Assembly: GCF_039555335.1 (NCBI RefSeq)
Contig: NC_092628.1
Location: 98,909,893-98,973,892, forward strand
Direction: 5' to 3'
Source of the DNA: Amphiura filiformis
Lineage: Eukaryota > Echinodermata > Ophiuroidea > Amphilepidida > Amphiuridae
DNA length: 64,000 nt
The position numbers and the translations under genes were made by a program. Below the pieces are notes generated by a model. That model did no database searches. It worked only from the letters and a program-made list of their open reading frames with translations, and was not told the origin of the DNA. The first letter of the stretch is position 1; each line of letters begins with the position of its first letter. Positions 24,144 to 41,126 of this stretch are shown piece by piece.

Positions 24144-25756
24144 TTTATATTTATCAACACTGCCATTTTCTTCACATATGAAAAAAATCACCTTTTAAAT
24201 GACAATTTTATTGGCTTATCCTTCAATTTTAAGCAATTCCTAAAAATGATTTTCTTTACTTCTTTACGGGAATGACGGATAGTGAGTGCCTTTAAAGAGA
24301 CATTCAGAGATCTGTCATTTTTATTTGTACTTTTAGAATATTTATTAATGAAGTAACTAACCCTACACTGAATAAGCAAGACACTGTGTTTCTTGTTAAG
24401 AGAGACAAATCTTAATTCTATATGCCTGGTATAAGGAACTCTGTGCAAGGAACTTAATCTTAAAGATATCATAACCTTAAAGGTCCACAATCATTGGCAT
24501 GGTCAACTGGCCAGTGACCTTATAGATCACACTCCTGTATACTTGTCTGGACTTTAGTGGTGTCTGGACTGACATGCCCTGGGCCACATAACTCAATTAT
24601 GTAGTTCATTATTCCAGATGTGGTGGTAGACCTTTAACATCTTATTTTGTTGATATTTCTGGGAAAAAAATGGGTTAAGGGTATTTTCCCAATTTATCAA
24701 CGACGGATCTCTGAAAGGAAGTTTTTGCTATCATATTTGAAAACTAAACCACAGATTGGTGCTCATAAGTTTTGTATCATTGAGTAATTTGAATTTATTT
24801 GTAAACAAAAGTTGTGTATTAAAATGCTGCTCATTTAACAATTGTATTATTTGGTTTATATATAGGTGATTTAAGTATGAATATAGAGTTTATATTAAAA
24901 AAAGAAGCAATACTGGTAGTATGTGTATTCACAAATGTTATAAAAATACAATTTACTGCAAGACCAAAGATCCTGAACTTTAGGGTCTATGGTAAGACCA
25001 AATTATCTGTTTGGGTAATACGGTGGCTACTACTTCATTAGTCCTGATTTAGGTCAGCTACATACACTTTTGAATACTTGTACCGCTAATATTGCAATTT
25101 GCCATGTAAATGTTTTTAAGTTTTTGATGCCACAAAGTGCACTTAATATGATTTTTAGTATCAAATAATGTTGTAACTATAGTACGATTTAAGACCCACT
25201 TGCTTGTTTGCGCAAGTGGACTGAACTTTCTTACAAATGTTCTTTCTGTGCATCTTGTAATATAAGGGAACACACTAAAAGCTTGCTGACGTCCTGTAGA
25301 CAAAAGTCCTTTTGTTGGAAATCAAGAAGTAATATGTTTGTAAAAAACTAGTTCAAATAAAGCTTGGAATTTCAACATTTCAAACTTGTGTTTCAGGGGA
25401 GGGTCTCATTTACGAGGTTAAAAGTGTGATAAATTTTCAAATTAGAATATATTTGTTCTGTGAAACTTGTTGGTTAATTTACTTTTTATGTTTGTGCTTC
25501 GGTATTATGTTCTTGCCATTGCAAGTCATCTCATTTGTTTTGTAACCTTGGTACATGTAAATCTAATATGGGGTTAATTTTTAAACATTTTATACTTTCA
25601 AAAACTTGTGGTGTTTCTTTGGAAATATACTCCTGATCAAAAAATTGGAATGATGTGCTGGTCAGTACAAATAGGTATATTCATAAATGGTATGACTTGG
25701 TGAAGAGGTACGTCATTCATGATCACCTTGAGGACGGAAAGACAAAAGACATAGGA
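24144..25756. other. No gene seen
   Basis: AT-rich DNA with only short open frames lacking splice context or recognisable domains. Confidence 0.45.
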
Positions 25757-26060
25757 CAATGGGCTATTCCATTAAAAATCCACTACCCCTGTGGAAGATT
25801 TTTTAAATATCAACCAAAGCAGGAAATATCTTCCAAAGCGGGAGTATGTTTTTCAAATGTAATTGGTCAGGGTTAATCATTTTGAAACCCATACTCTCTC
25901 TGTATTATGGCTTTACCTATATCTTCCACAACTGGAGTATTTCAAATAGAAGTTACCCATGCAACTGTCTATTCTATTTGATACTCATACTCCCTCTGTG
26001 GAAGACTTTAGCTAAATCTTCCACAGGGGTAGTGTGGACTTTAAATGGAATAGCCCATTG
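25757..26060. mobile_element. MITE with CAATGGGCTATTCCATT ends
   Basis: Terminal inverted repeats CAATGGGCTATTCCATT and AATGGAATAGCCCATTG are followed by the sub-terminal CCCCTGTGGAAGATT motif, repeated several times inside in both orientations. A related element lies at 57254-57439. Elements of this look are common in marine invertebrate genomes (recollection, not searched). Confidence 0.8.
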
Positions 26061-26799
26061 CATGATGATTTGAAATTACTGATCTGCATGCCTGTTGTGT
26101 GGGGTACATGTACCCCTTCCAATATTTCTGCCAGGGAGTAATATTATTATTTTAAAGCCAGAACAAATGGTGTGTACCTAACTGTATTTATTGGTTAAGA
26201 TTTAATAATAATAAATCTTCAAAGAATTCATAACATTGACTAGCCCATTCTGTTTGTGTACGATTAGTATTCCGTTTCCTGAATGAAGCATTCCATGTGT
26301 TTAAAAATGTTTTGTGGACTATTTTGCAGCATAGCCCTATAGTGCAACATTATGGTGGTTCTCAAAGTCTTTTCAATTTAATAATACCTGAGGTAGAGTA
26401 GTCTTCGCCAAGCAGTCTGACCACCATGGAACTTATGTGATCATATTAATCCGCTTTCACGTACCCTAATCAAGTATTTTCCTCCTGTGTAAAATCACAT
26501 CCTAAACAAGTATATGACTGCTTGTTTTTATACCAGAAAAAAAAATGTTATTTGAGCAATTACAACTCCCTTAAAGCCATATTATAACATTTTCAAACAA
26601 AATAGATTAGCATTTCTTTGCCATAAAATGTTAGCTTTTACTGTCAGATATATCCCTTTTATTTTTGAGCCGAACAACTACGGCAAAGCAAAGAAAATTG
26701 AATTTACTACCAGCGCACATGTCGCCAATATGTAGTATGTACCACTCCTTCGGTCATGTTGTGGTACGACCATGACTAAACCAAACCAAAATTTTTAGG

Positions 26800-27400
26800 T
26801 TCCTCAGATTGTCCCAAAACACATTCAAGATGTTTCCAAAATTAAAAAGTTTAAAGTTACAGCAAAAGGGGTCAAATTTCACACTTAGTTAAAAACCATA
26901 CCAGGTATTTCTCGTCTCTAGGATTCAAAAGAATAGTTTGACCTGTCTGTGATTCTTTAGTTATAATAAGCAAAAAGGTCAAGCCAAGGGGTTGGTCAGT
27001 TTTTTTTACCACACGGGTCAGAAAATAAATATTTAAGTGCTCAGATTCCAATGAAAAAGGTCTGAAATTGTTCGTCATGTAGAAACGGGTCAAAGGAATC
27101 ATCATCTATAGGACATTTCATTACCAAGGAAACAGCAAAATACATGTAGGCGATGGCCATGTACAGGCCCTATACAATGGGGCATATGGGGTTGACCTTT
27201 ATCGGATTTTGGCAGTAACGAAGCATTTTAAACAGTACAAACTATTTCGTAATTTGAATTTACCTACTTGCCAATTTGAGACCATTTTCTTGGGAATGAG
27301 CACTTTTAGTTTCTGACCCTTGTGTGACCACCACAGCTTTGACACCATTTCTTGCTATAACTCAGTCAAGAACAGTATGACACAGATAGGTCAAACTATA
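26800..27400. repeat. Diverged relative of the 28.6 kb repeat family
   Basis: Phrases such as AGGATTCAAAAGAATAGTTTGACCTGTCTGTGATTC resemble the interior of the element at 28568-29861 (AAGGATTCAGAAAAATATAT, then AGTTTGACCTACCTAC). No clear termini or protein. Confidence 0.45.
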
Positions 27401-27684
27401 CTTTTTCTGAATCTATGAAATGAGGAATTCTTTGGTATGGGTTTTAACTTGCCCAAATCAAAGTTGATTCTTTTCAAATTCATTGTTCACACTATTAGTA
27501 TTATCTATAAATCTATTATATAGGGTCCACAAGGCATGCAATGGGGGGGGGGGGGTCCACCCCCTGGCGGGGGTTCACCCCCCTCACTGTTTTTATGACA
27601 AATTATCATCATCCAATTCCGGAAATTTCAAAAAAAAGGAAAAAAATTTGGCCCCATTTCCGGAAGTTTTACATCTCCGATATA

Positions 27685-27891
27685 TACAGGGTGTCCCTGA
27701 AAGAACTGTATCGTTGGGAACTGATTTTTTTCGTAAAATTCTTATATTTCAAGAACGGCATGGTCAATTGTCAAAATGTGATAGCCGATTTATTCCTCAC
27801 CCACACCAAGTATTCAATTTTGTTTTGTTGTGGCGTTAAAATACCCAAACAATTGTTTCCGACGATACAGTTCTTTCAGGGACACCCTGTA
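27685..27891. mobile_element. 207 bp MITE with TACAGGGTGTCCC termini
   Basis: Begins TACAGGGTGTCCCTGAAAGA and ends with its complement; about 30 bp of terminal inverted repeat with one or two mismatches. The centre is AT-rich and noncoding. A G run and a CCACCCCC-rich patch lie just upstream at 27542-27585. Confidence 0.85.
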
Positions 27892-28016
27892 TTTTCACCA
27901 GTTCCACTTTGGTGAGAGTGGTATTGAGGCATCAATTCGCATAGAACATGTTTATGAGTGTTAAGTTGGGTATGCCAAACTAAATATGATTTGCTTTAAT
28001 ATTGATATCTAAAATA

Positions 28017-28548
28017 AACTGAGCTCAAAAAAGAAACTTATAATTTTTCACAAGGTCATATCTTGAAATCCTGTCCATCAAATTGAACCAAAATTACACA
28101 CAGATTTACTTCAATACTCTACTCTTAACACATGTCAGTAACCAAGCAGTTATCCAACTGACACAACTGCAAAATGCACTGACATGGGACAGCTTCCTGG
28201 ACCACATTCACAGCCCAGCCCTGTTTCATGAAAGAAGTGTATGAAAAGCAGAAAGCAGCACCGTTTTATCATCTGTGCAAGGATCTTGTGTGCATTCTCA
28301 CAGATTTTTTGTCCTGCGTGGCAAATGTTGGGCTGTGAAAGTGAAGGAAGTCCAGGAAGCTGTCCCATGACAGTGCATTTTGCTGTTGTGTCAGTTGGAC
28401 AACTGCTTGGTTACTGACATTTTTTTTGAGTAGAGTATTAATGTAATCCTGTGTGTAATTTTGGTTCATTTTGATTGACAGTATTTTAAGATATGACCTT
28501 GTGATTCACAAGGTGTAAAAAATTTTAAGTTTCTTTTTGAGCTCAGTT
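28017..28548. mobile_element. 532 bp TA-flanked foldback element
   Basis: Arms of roughly 190 bp begin AACTGAGCTCAAAAAAGAAA and end in the inverse. TA flanks both ends (28015-28016 and 28549-28550), the Tc1/mariner-type target. Short frames inside carry no transposase motif, so this is non-autonomous. Confidence 0.82.
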
Positions 28549-28567
28549 TATATCGAGTAAGAATATA

Positions 28568-29861
28568 AGGGATGCCCAGTGGGCACCCTTGAGCATTCCG
28601 AGAAATTTAGGGTCAAAGTTTATACAGGGGTCAAAACTCAAAATTGTTCTCATTTTGTTAAAACCCATTGCAAAATGATCCTCATATTACAAGGATTCAG
28701 AAAAATATATAGTTTGACCTACCTACGGTGAATCAGACAAGTTATTGGCAAAAAGATCAAAGGTTGAATTTGGGCTCCATAGGGGTTAAACACAGAAAAG
28801 TTCCCAAATTTTGATGCAAATGGTCGCAAAATGTTTGTACTGAAATCATTCAGAAAAGAAATAGTTTGCACTATCTACAATGTTTTGTTACTATGGTAAC
28901 ACACCACAAGGAATTACTGCCCATTGAGTCCAATTAAGGTTGACATATTTTCCCCAGTTACCTAGGTAATGAAATATTCAGTATTGTTTATGCATAGTGC
29001 AAACTATTCTTTTTCTGAAGTATTAACCAGACAAACATTTTGAGACAGTGTACAAATTAAGAAAAAAAATCAGGTTATCCGGCGGATGACCAGGTCATGA
29101 AATCTGGTCATCCGCCAGAGTTTTTGGTAATCCGTATATATCCGCCAAAATTGGGATTTTATAAAATATCATTTACTAATAAGTAATAAGTACTCAAAAT
29201 AAATGAAAAGACACAAATCAATACAAAATCCAGTGTCATAAGATTCTAAAATCTAAGTTTTTGGCTGATGTCAAAGCCTCATCATCATCACAGGCGCCGC
29301 TATTGCGCCCACAAAGCCACAGTACTAGTTTGGACTGAAAGAAGGCCACACAGCGCACACTCGAGCCCCTAACTAATTATGTGGGGATGTGGTGGTTTGA
29401 AACTTCAAAGCTTTGAGGAGTACAAAGACTAGACAGAACTGGAAAGCAATGTGATTTTTCGTAAGCTTAGTAAAATATCGGGACTAAATAATTTTTATAT
29501 TGCATGAAGGTGAAAAAAGTGGGTGTCCGACAGATAACCTGCAGTGAATTTCTGGTTATCCGTCGCTAAATCTGGGTGTCAGGACTACCGGATTACCACT
29601 TTATTTGTACACTGTTTTGAGACCATTTTTTATCCAAATAGGATCAATTTTGACGTGTCAGACCCCTGCCGAGCCCGTATGTCAACCTTTGACCTTTTCG
29701 CTAAATACTGATTTGTCGTAGGTAGGTCAAACTATATATTTTCTGAATCCTTGTGACCTGAGAAATAACTTTTAACCAGATCGGAGTAATTGTGAGTTTT
29801 GACCCCTGTATAACCTTTGACCTCGTACTTTTATTGCTCAAGAGTGCCCACTGGGCTCCTG
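28568..29861. mobile_element. Inverted-repeat element carrying a nested hAT insertion
   Basis: The left end GATGCCCAGTGGGCACCCTT and the right end GAGTGCCCACTGGGCTCCTG are inverted repeats. The homology continues inward about 70 bp through TATACAGGGGTCAAAACTCA. Without the nested insertion at 29046-29614 the element is roughly 720 bp. It is noncoding. Confidence 0.75.
29046..29614. mobile_element. Non-autonomous hAT-type insertion (8 bp TSD)
   Basis: Starts CAGTGTACAAAT and ends ATTTGTACACTG, a perfect 12 bp inverted repeat, flanked by TTTTGAGA on both sides (29038-29045 and 29615-29622). CAGTG termini and an 8 bp target duplication are hAT hallmarks. Inside, GGTTATCCGGCGGATGACC-like phrases recur in both orientations. 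No transposase frame. Confidence 0.88.
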
Positions 29862-30142
29862 TTATTTTTGACCTCTCAGCATGTTAGGCATCAACTTTAA
29901 ACAAGAAAATGTTAGTCATACGCAACTTTACACTAGAGGGAGAAGAACAAAAGGCATCTACTCGACTAGTGGGGTGAAACTTAACATCCCTCTCAATCCA
30001 GTGGACTGGTGGGTGTACAGTATAGCTCCAGGATGTCAGAGGAAAGCTGCCATCCTGTAGGTACTGGCATACATTGGCTATAAGACCACCAAAGAATGAC
30101 AACACAACACATGATTTGGCCTCTTCTCGCTGTAGTGCAGCT

Positions 30143-30148
30143 TTTATT
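30143..30148 (-). terminator. Polyadenylation signal AATAAA for rps15a
   Basis: Reads AATAAA on the - strand 71 bases after the TAG stop. The short 3' UTR is normal for ribosomal protein genes. The cleavage point is not determined. Confidence 0.7.
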
Positions 30149-30218
30149 CACACCCTCTGATATTATCAATGTACATAATGAGTTCTATTTGATGTTGGTT
30201 TGTACTTTGTTGTTTCAA

Positions 30219-34559
<4,341 letters not shown>

Positions 34560-34789
34560 GGTGACCGACTGAAAAATAAAGACATTAAATTAACAAATTA
34601 ATTAACAGCAGGGACTGTCTTTTAAGACACAACAGTGCATTGCGCGTTTCAAACCATTTGTGACTACATGATTTGTCATGCGCCTTGCAGGATTGTTGAC
34701 TTTGTTGTCCTCAATTGCTGAGTGCCCTGTCTGATCCCTCCGTGATGATAGGAACTCTCTTGACAGCGTTTTCATTAAAAAAATACATA

Positions 34790-35441
34790 TTAAGGGATCT
34801 AAAATGAGCGTTTATTATGCGTTTTCGACAGTATTTTTGTGGGACATGAGAGCACCTCAGACCTATCGAATTGCATTCTGAATCTGAAGCATGTCTTTCT
34901 GATATCAAATAATTTTCATTTTTGAAAATCACAATATAATACAAATTTTATGACAAATTATAAAAATTTGATATTTTTCAAATTTTTGATATAACAGTCC
35001 TCGAAGTAAATGATATAAATCTAATGACATATTCTTAAAGTGTATGTAGCAGGGAGGAAAAGCCGACGGTCAATTGAAAATTTTGACCTTTCATATTGAA
35101 GATATGGATTTTTTCCCAAAAAGACCTAATTTTTTTTGGGTGTTTTGGGAAAAAAATCCATATCTTCAATACGTCGACTTTTCATCCCACCTACATACAC
35201 TTTAAGTATAAATCATCAGATTTATAAAGTTTACTTCAAAAAGTTTCAAGTACTGTTAAATATCAAAATATCAATTTTTAATGATTTGCCATAAAATGTG
35301 TATTAAATTGCGAATTTCAAAAATCAAAATTATTTGATATCAGAATGACATTCTTCGTATTCAGAATGCAATTCGATATGTCTGATGTGCTCTAATGTCC
35401 CACAATAAATACTGTCCCAACGCTCATACCCCAGCCCTTAA
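34790..35441. mobile_element. Large TTAA-flanked foldback MITE (Kolobok-like)
   Basis: A 652 bp long hairpin. TTAA stands at both ends (34790-34793 and 35438-35441), followed by GGGATCTAAAATGAGCG and its diverged inverse. The arms match for most of their length, for example TTTGATATCAGAA and GACATTCTTCGTATTCAGAA in inverted order. TTAA targets point to Kolobok or piggyBac-like enzymes; no transposase is encoded. It lies in the first intron of rps15a. Confidence 0.82.
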
Positions 35442-35891
35442 GTTGCCCAAAATTCTCGAAAGAATGTACTCTATATTAACCTGTGCAAGTATAAAAAAAA
35501 TCGCATAGCGAGAAAACCATTTTTGTAACATCGTAAGTAGCCCAAGTAGGCTCCTGAATCACGGAAGCGGCAACTCTGATCATTGAAAACATGTGAGCGA
35601 CTGATATAAACACCGTAGGGTTGATGCCCAAATTGCACTCGAATTTTTTTAATTGATATTATATGTGAAGCGCATCACTTGACTGGTTGATTTGCCAACA
35701 ACCGACCTGGCCGTCGGCCATGTTTTTAGTTTGAAGTGTGTATTATTGATGTGCAAAGTTGCAGAATTACTTTCTTAGGTGTGCACTGCCATTTTGCTGA
35801 CATCCTGCTTCTGACATGTTCAATCACAGTCTGGGATAAGCGCTCAATAGGGGCAACCTCATCGAACAGGGTGACAATGTATTGTATCTAG

Positions 35892-37444
35892 GCCTACGCT
35901 AGGGTGCATCTCTTGCCCCTCATGTTACCCAAATTTCTTGTCCCTAGTCTCAAAACGTTCCATTGGTCAAAATATTACTCCATACCAAATTTAAAATTAT
36001 TCCGAAGTCGTTTAGGGGGGCCTCCATGACATTGAAATTGTTGGTCATTTGCCATACCATATGCATAAGGCAGCTATTTTGTTTAGATGGTTAACATTAG
36101 AAATTACTGCTGCCTTATGTATTTTGTCCATGTAGTTAGGACTATTTAATCAAGATGTAAAAAAAGCCCATGTCCCAAAATTAAACATAAGGGAGCTATC
36201 TACAAGGACCAAGTTTATGTAAACATAAATGGCTGCCCTTTGCTGTCTTTACTGTGTAATTGTGAAATTACTTAAATATTCATAACTTTCCTGTTTCCAT
36301 GCCAACTTTGAACCGTTAGGCTGATAGTTACTACTACAGACTATAATGATCACACACTTGCATCTAGACCTTGCTGAATTTGAGGAGACAACACACACAG
36401 GACTGAGGTTCTTCAAATCTTGATATTGGATATCTCCGACTGGTACTGGCATGATCATTTTACCTCATTCGGCTTTATACATTGTCTTTGTTGTTGCCGT
36501 TTAAGCCAGTGCTTCTTCTGTGTTGGTACTTTGTCAATTGTCACTGCAGAGTGCAAAATTCTGCAAAGTGTACCATTTTGTTTGGTTTTACATTGCAACT
36601 TTCTTTTATGTACTATGATTTAACTGGCATTGAAATTATATGATTCACATACTTAAGTAACCTTTGTAGGCCTATGAATATTTCCATGAGAGGTACATGT
36701 AGTTCTTCTTGGATTGGAACCTCAATTCAAGTAAGCAGATCTTTATGGGGAACAAAAGTTTTGCCATTCGTCTGGCCTAGCATCTACAATGCTCTGGAAT
36801 CTTAAACTTAACTTCTGAGTTTGCTCACCACTACCTACAATAATGCAATTCACAACTTCGCGAAATCATCTCTGCTGAGAACTCCGATCTGAAGATTTGA
36901 AGAACCTCAGCCTTCCATTCTTTTTAACGTATAACATGATGCTGTCTCATCAAATTGAGCAAGGTCTATAAATGTGCAAGTGTGCGATCACTCTTCTGTA
37001 GTAGTATCAGCCTAACAGGTCAAAGTTAGCACGAAAACAGGAAAGATATGTATATCTAAGCAAATTCACAATTACACAGTAAAGACAGCAAAGGGCAGCC
37101 ATTTATGTTTACATAAACTTGACCTCTGTAGATAGCTCCCTTATGTTTTATTTTTTTGAGTTAGACTATTTTAACATCTTGATTCATTAATAGTCCTAAC
37201 TACATGAACAAAATACATAGGGCAGCAGTCATTTCTAATGTTAACCATTCAAAACAAAATAGCTGCCTTATGCATATGGTATGGCCATTGACCAACAATT
37301 TCAACGCCACGGAGGCCCCCCTAAACGACTTCGGAATAATTTTAAATTGGGTATGGGGTAATATTTTAACCAATGGCACATTTTGAGACTAGGGACAAGA
37401 AATTTGGGTAACATGAGGGGCAAGAGATGCACCCTAGCCTACGC
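35892..37444. mobile_element. 1.55 kb foldback element with ~0.5 kb arms
   Basis: The left arm starts GCCTACGCTAGGGTGCATCT and runs to about 36425; the right arm, about 36893-37444, is its inverse with scattered substitutions. Shared phrases include CATAAGGCAGCTATTTTGTT, CTGTCTTTACTGTGTAATTG and GAGGTTCTTCAAATCTT. The loop of about 460 bp has no recognised protein. Transcribed as part of the rps15a first intron it would form a long duplex. Confidence 0.85.
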
Positions 37445-39581
37445 CGATATACAGGTTTAGCCCCCACTTCACAAAAGCATTAATTACGTTCTTCACAAAA
37501 TGTTTCTTTGGCAATTTACTTTTGATATAAATATCTAAAATCTCACCGGGTCAAAAAAACTATCTATCGAGGAATTCTCCTGCAGCATGCGACTAAATTT
37601 GGAGGAAATTTGTGAAAGAAATCAGGTTTTACAATCGTATTTGTTGCCAGAAATCATTCACTTTCATCAGCTTGGGGGGGCATTCCCAAGTCACCATCTG
37701 AAAATATGTCTGGAAATAACTGATAAATACAATTTGCATGGATTTGTGGGTAAATAATAAATATAGCCTTGACTCAGCATCTACTTTTGGATGCAAAAGG
37801 ATAAAAAACAGTACTAACAATTTTGAAAGAAATTAATTGCCCAACGAGGTGTACATGCTGCGGATGAATTCAGAATGTGAAGCAGTCGGCCCTTAAAGCC
37901 AATAAAGGGCATGACCATGGCATGATGGCGCTCTGTGCGCATGAGCAGCAAAAACATTGAAAATGGTGATGTACACCTTGGAATTCGGGCAACTTTGCAC
38001 ATCAATTTACACTTGGATTTGTCAAAAATCATTAGTCCCATTACTGTAGTGAAATAATATGTACATGTGTACCATATTCTGATCTGAAGTTTAGTTTACA
38101 AAAATTATGCCTAAAAAATAAGTTGAATGCCAAATTCGCAGATGTCGGAATTATGTTATTATGTAAAGTTCTCTAGGCTAGCTCTATTCTTCACTTCAGG
38201 CTCAGCGATCAAATTGGGCACCTGTGACCTATTTCCGACTGATTACATGGTTTCATGAACCGGGTTGCAAAAAATGCAGGATTTGGCAAAAATTTGAATT
38301 GAAGCTCCGGGGCAGGGGGTTCTCCGGCCCGACCAAAGGTAAAGTTGTCCAATGATCTACTTGCCTTGAAATTAAAATAAAAAACAAAGTTTACATCGTC
38401 GCAACATGATCGAGTAACGAACATGGGTCAGGGATGTGATTGAGGATTTTCTTATTCATGCAATCTTATGTTATGTACAGTGCTGTGCATGTGTGTCGGA
38501 AAATGTGTCGTCAATGCAATGTATGCATTTGTATAGCATGTTTTATAGGGGCCGGTAGTACGAATACTAATTTTGCCGATCATTAGTTTGTGGCATCAGC
38601 GACATGACAGGTACCAAATAATTTAATATCAATGTCAACAAACTAATAAATATCATAACTGGTAGACTTTTTATATAATAAGATGTGGGATTATGGAAAT
38701 ATGAAGCGATTGTTGAAGTACTTTACAACATTGCCTCACCTGTTTTCCACGGGAATGACCGAAAAGGAAGTGAAAGGGATGATGGGAAGGGAAATAAATG
38801 ATTGATAGACTCATTTTAATGCAAAGTTCGTGACACGTATGTGATAGTGGTACGTATCCAGGGAAGCATTGAACTGGTACATTGAAATGAGTTGTTTAGT
38901 GTTTTCATGCAATGAATGTCATGATGTCGCGATGAAAGTGTTAAAATGTCCTGTGATATATTGAAATTTGAAACACAATAAGACCATGTAAACGAGTCAG
39001 AATTGCAGAACCACCGCACCGTATTTCGTGAGCTCACACTGGCAACGTTAATGTAAGTCTCGACTGTGCATGTGTGACATAATTCTGACTTCTCTGTCGT
39101 CGGTCGAAGTGAGAACTTCATGAACTTGGATGAGCTCAGCTCAGCCTCTGGTCTAGTCCGAATAATCAGACCCAGAACAAAATATTAATTTCTGACATGA
39201 TCCTGTACTGGGTCTGAACTGTTTCCATATGAAATCTTGATGGCAAATTGGACAATAGAAGCACATGGTTCTACGTGACAGCTTTTTAATCCCTATTCAT
39301 GAATCATGTTACGTGAATCACGCGTCACGCTATTGACTGTGGACCATTCCTTCTGATACTTGAGTGTTTGGACAAGCGGAACGGTCTTTATCTACCTCTC
39401 TGTTTGTAAACAAACCAGGACTAAGGCTTTAAGCCCGAGGAGGTCGAAATCGTCCTCCTCGCCGAATACGAAAGTCAGCGTAATAGTACGGCACTGCCTC
39501 TGGTCATGCTGGTCTGGTCTGGTTGAATTGAATGGCTGGGACTCCGGCACTCACTTCATGGGAATTTCAATTGAAACAGCT
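37445..39581. other. No further gene seen
   Basis: Apart from the putative rps15a leader, AT-rich DNA with only short unsupported frames. 38767-39200 would be the upstream promoter region of rps15a if the leader call is right; it has no obvious TATA box. Confidence 0.45.
38740..38766 (-). promoter_or_regulatory. Probable 5'-TOP leader exon of rps15a
   Basis: On the - strand, ACTTCCTTTTCGGTCATTCC is followed by GTGGAAAACAG and a GTGAGG donor. A C-T-rich start (CCTTTTC) directly before a short noncoding exon is the terminal oligopyrimidine layout of ribosomal protein mRNAs. It would splice to the acceptor at 34569, putting TCGGTCACC before the ATG. The intron of about 4.2 kb is long but plausible. 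No transcript evidence is available. Confidence 0.55.
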
Positions 39582-40306
39582 GTATTCGACCCCCGGCCAC
39601 CGCACTCCGTGCATCCGCAGGTATACATTCTTGTCGGTGAACTTTAATTTAAGAACACCCCCTTTTGCATCTCATTTCGCAAAGTAATTAATTTATGGCA
39701 AAAACACCCCTTTTTTAGTGATTTCGCAAATTATTTGCCCTTCGACAATACCCCTATTTTCCCTAAAACGTGAACGATATTTCTAATATACCCTTTTCTG
39801 GCAGAAACGCGTAGGCTGCTCGATGAAAATAGCCTTTTTGTCAATTTCGCGAATCACGTTTCTTCATCTGAAAACACCCCTTATTTCTCACACATTTTCT
39901 GATGGTATGTTCCTACGATCACATGCTGATGGCAGTCTGCTTGAATGTAAAAGAACTCACACAACATATGGGAATAATGCCTTCTGCAATTCTGTGCCAG
40001 CTCTCTGGAACAAATTACCTGTAAAACTTCATACTTCACATAGTCTGGCCACTTTTAAATCTAATCTGAAAACCTATTTGTTTCCAAACTAAGTTTTTTA
40101 TTTTTAATTAAGTTGTACATTTTACTGTAGCCTAAGATTTAGTGTAAGTTGTACTTTTAAGATCATTGTAAAGCGCTTTGTTCATACTTATGCTAAGGCG
40201 CTATATAAATTCCGTTTATTGTATTGTATTGTATTTCGTGAAATTTTCGACAAGCATGAATACCCGCGGATGAATGGAGTGCGGGGGCCGGGATTCAACG
40301 CGTATT
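39582..40306. mobile_element. Inverted-repeat element carrying a LINE 3' end
   Basis: Left CCGGCCACCGCACTCCGTGC and onward is mirrored by GAATGGAGTGCGGGGGCCGG at the right, and CTTGTCGG with CGACAAGC continues the arms inward. AAACACCCCTTTTT-like phrases repeat in the left half. The LINE fragment at about 39900-40235 interrupts it. Confidence 0.7.
39900..40235 (+). pseudogene. CR1/L2-type LINE 3' end
   Basis: The frame DGMFLRSHADGSLLECKRTH continues to TTYGNNAFCNSVPALWNKLP, then LATFKSNLKTYLF and a stop at 40090. The YGxxAF...PxLWNxLP...FKxxLKTYLF order marks the C-terminus of L2/CR1-like ORF2 proteins. The 3' UTR has GTAAAGCGCTTTG and GGCGCTATATAAA and ends in TTGTA repeats, typical LINE tail features. 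5'-truncated and inactive. Confidence 0.88.
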
Positions 40307-41126
40307 TCAAACTACAATGCTGATGCAATAATTAAAATAATACTTAGTTAAAACTATAAAAACCAATCACATGACAAGTCAGAGTTGACATGGCCATGGT
40401 CGGTTTTACTTCCCCCGTTCCGCATCACGCACACATGATTGTAGGTATGCCAGGTGAATTCAAATTTGCCATCAAACTGAATCAATTTATATCAAATTAA
40501 AGCCCTTGAGTAAAGAAGGCCAAAACTGAAAACCTTTTTGTCACAGCACTTTCTGTAGCAAAGTTTAATACGTCTTGTTAAAGATTGACTTTCATCAAAA
40601 AGATTCTGCTAGCAAAAATCCCCAAAACAGCATTTGGGGGGTGTTTCTAGATCTTAGTCTCATGACGATAGCAGCTTTTTTTTAATGGAACTGCTATCAA
40701 AACCCTCTAAAATTCCATGTGCGAGTGTCTCATCACCCAAAAAAATCATATATTTGGGTCAAGTGAAGTATAGACAACAAATGTAGGTTTCCTTGAGCTA
40801 GCGGTTCTTTTAAATTTCTATGTAAATTTGTATTGCCGGTTTAGCCTTAGGCCATTTTGGCTGACTAGTAAATGTGTTAACTGAGGTTTCCCTCTCATAC
40901 ATGTACATATGTACCTAATGATGACACAGTCATGACAGTGTACGCGAACGGTAGTCGGTCGTCACACCGCGATGTTGTGCAGCTGCGTTCATTCAATTGA
41001 AATTCCCAGTATAGTCTCACTCAGTTTGCCCCTCTGTTTGCCTGTTGTCAATTTCCTCCGGGAATTTTCAGAAATGCATGTGTGTACAATATATACAATT
41101 AATTTTAAAATAAAAGCTTACTTTAG

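Noticed and set aside
27542-27556. Long G run (others at 22233, 22986, 43846, 52014)
   Set aside because: Homopolymers of this kind are common and prone to sequencing error; isolated runs do not form a four-tract G-quadruplex pattern here.
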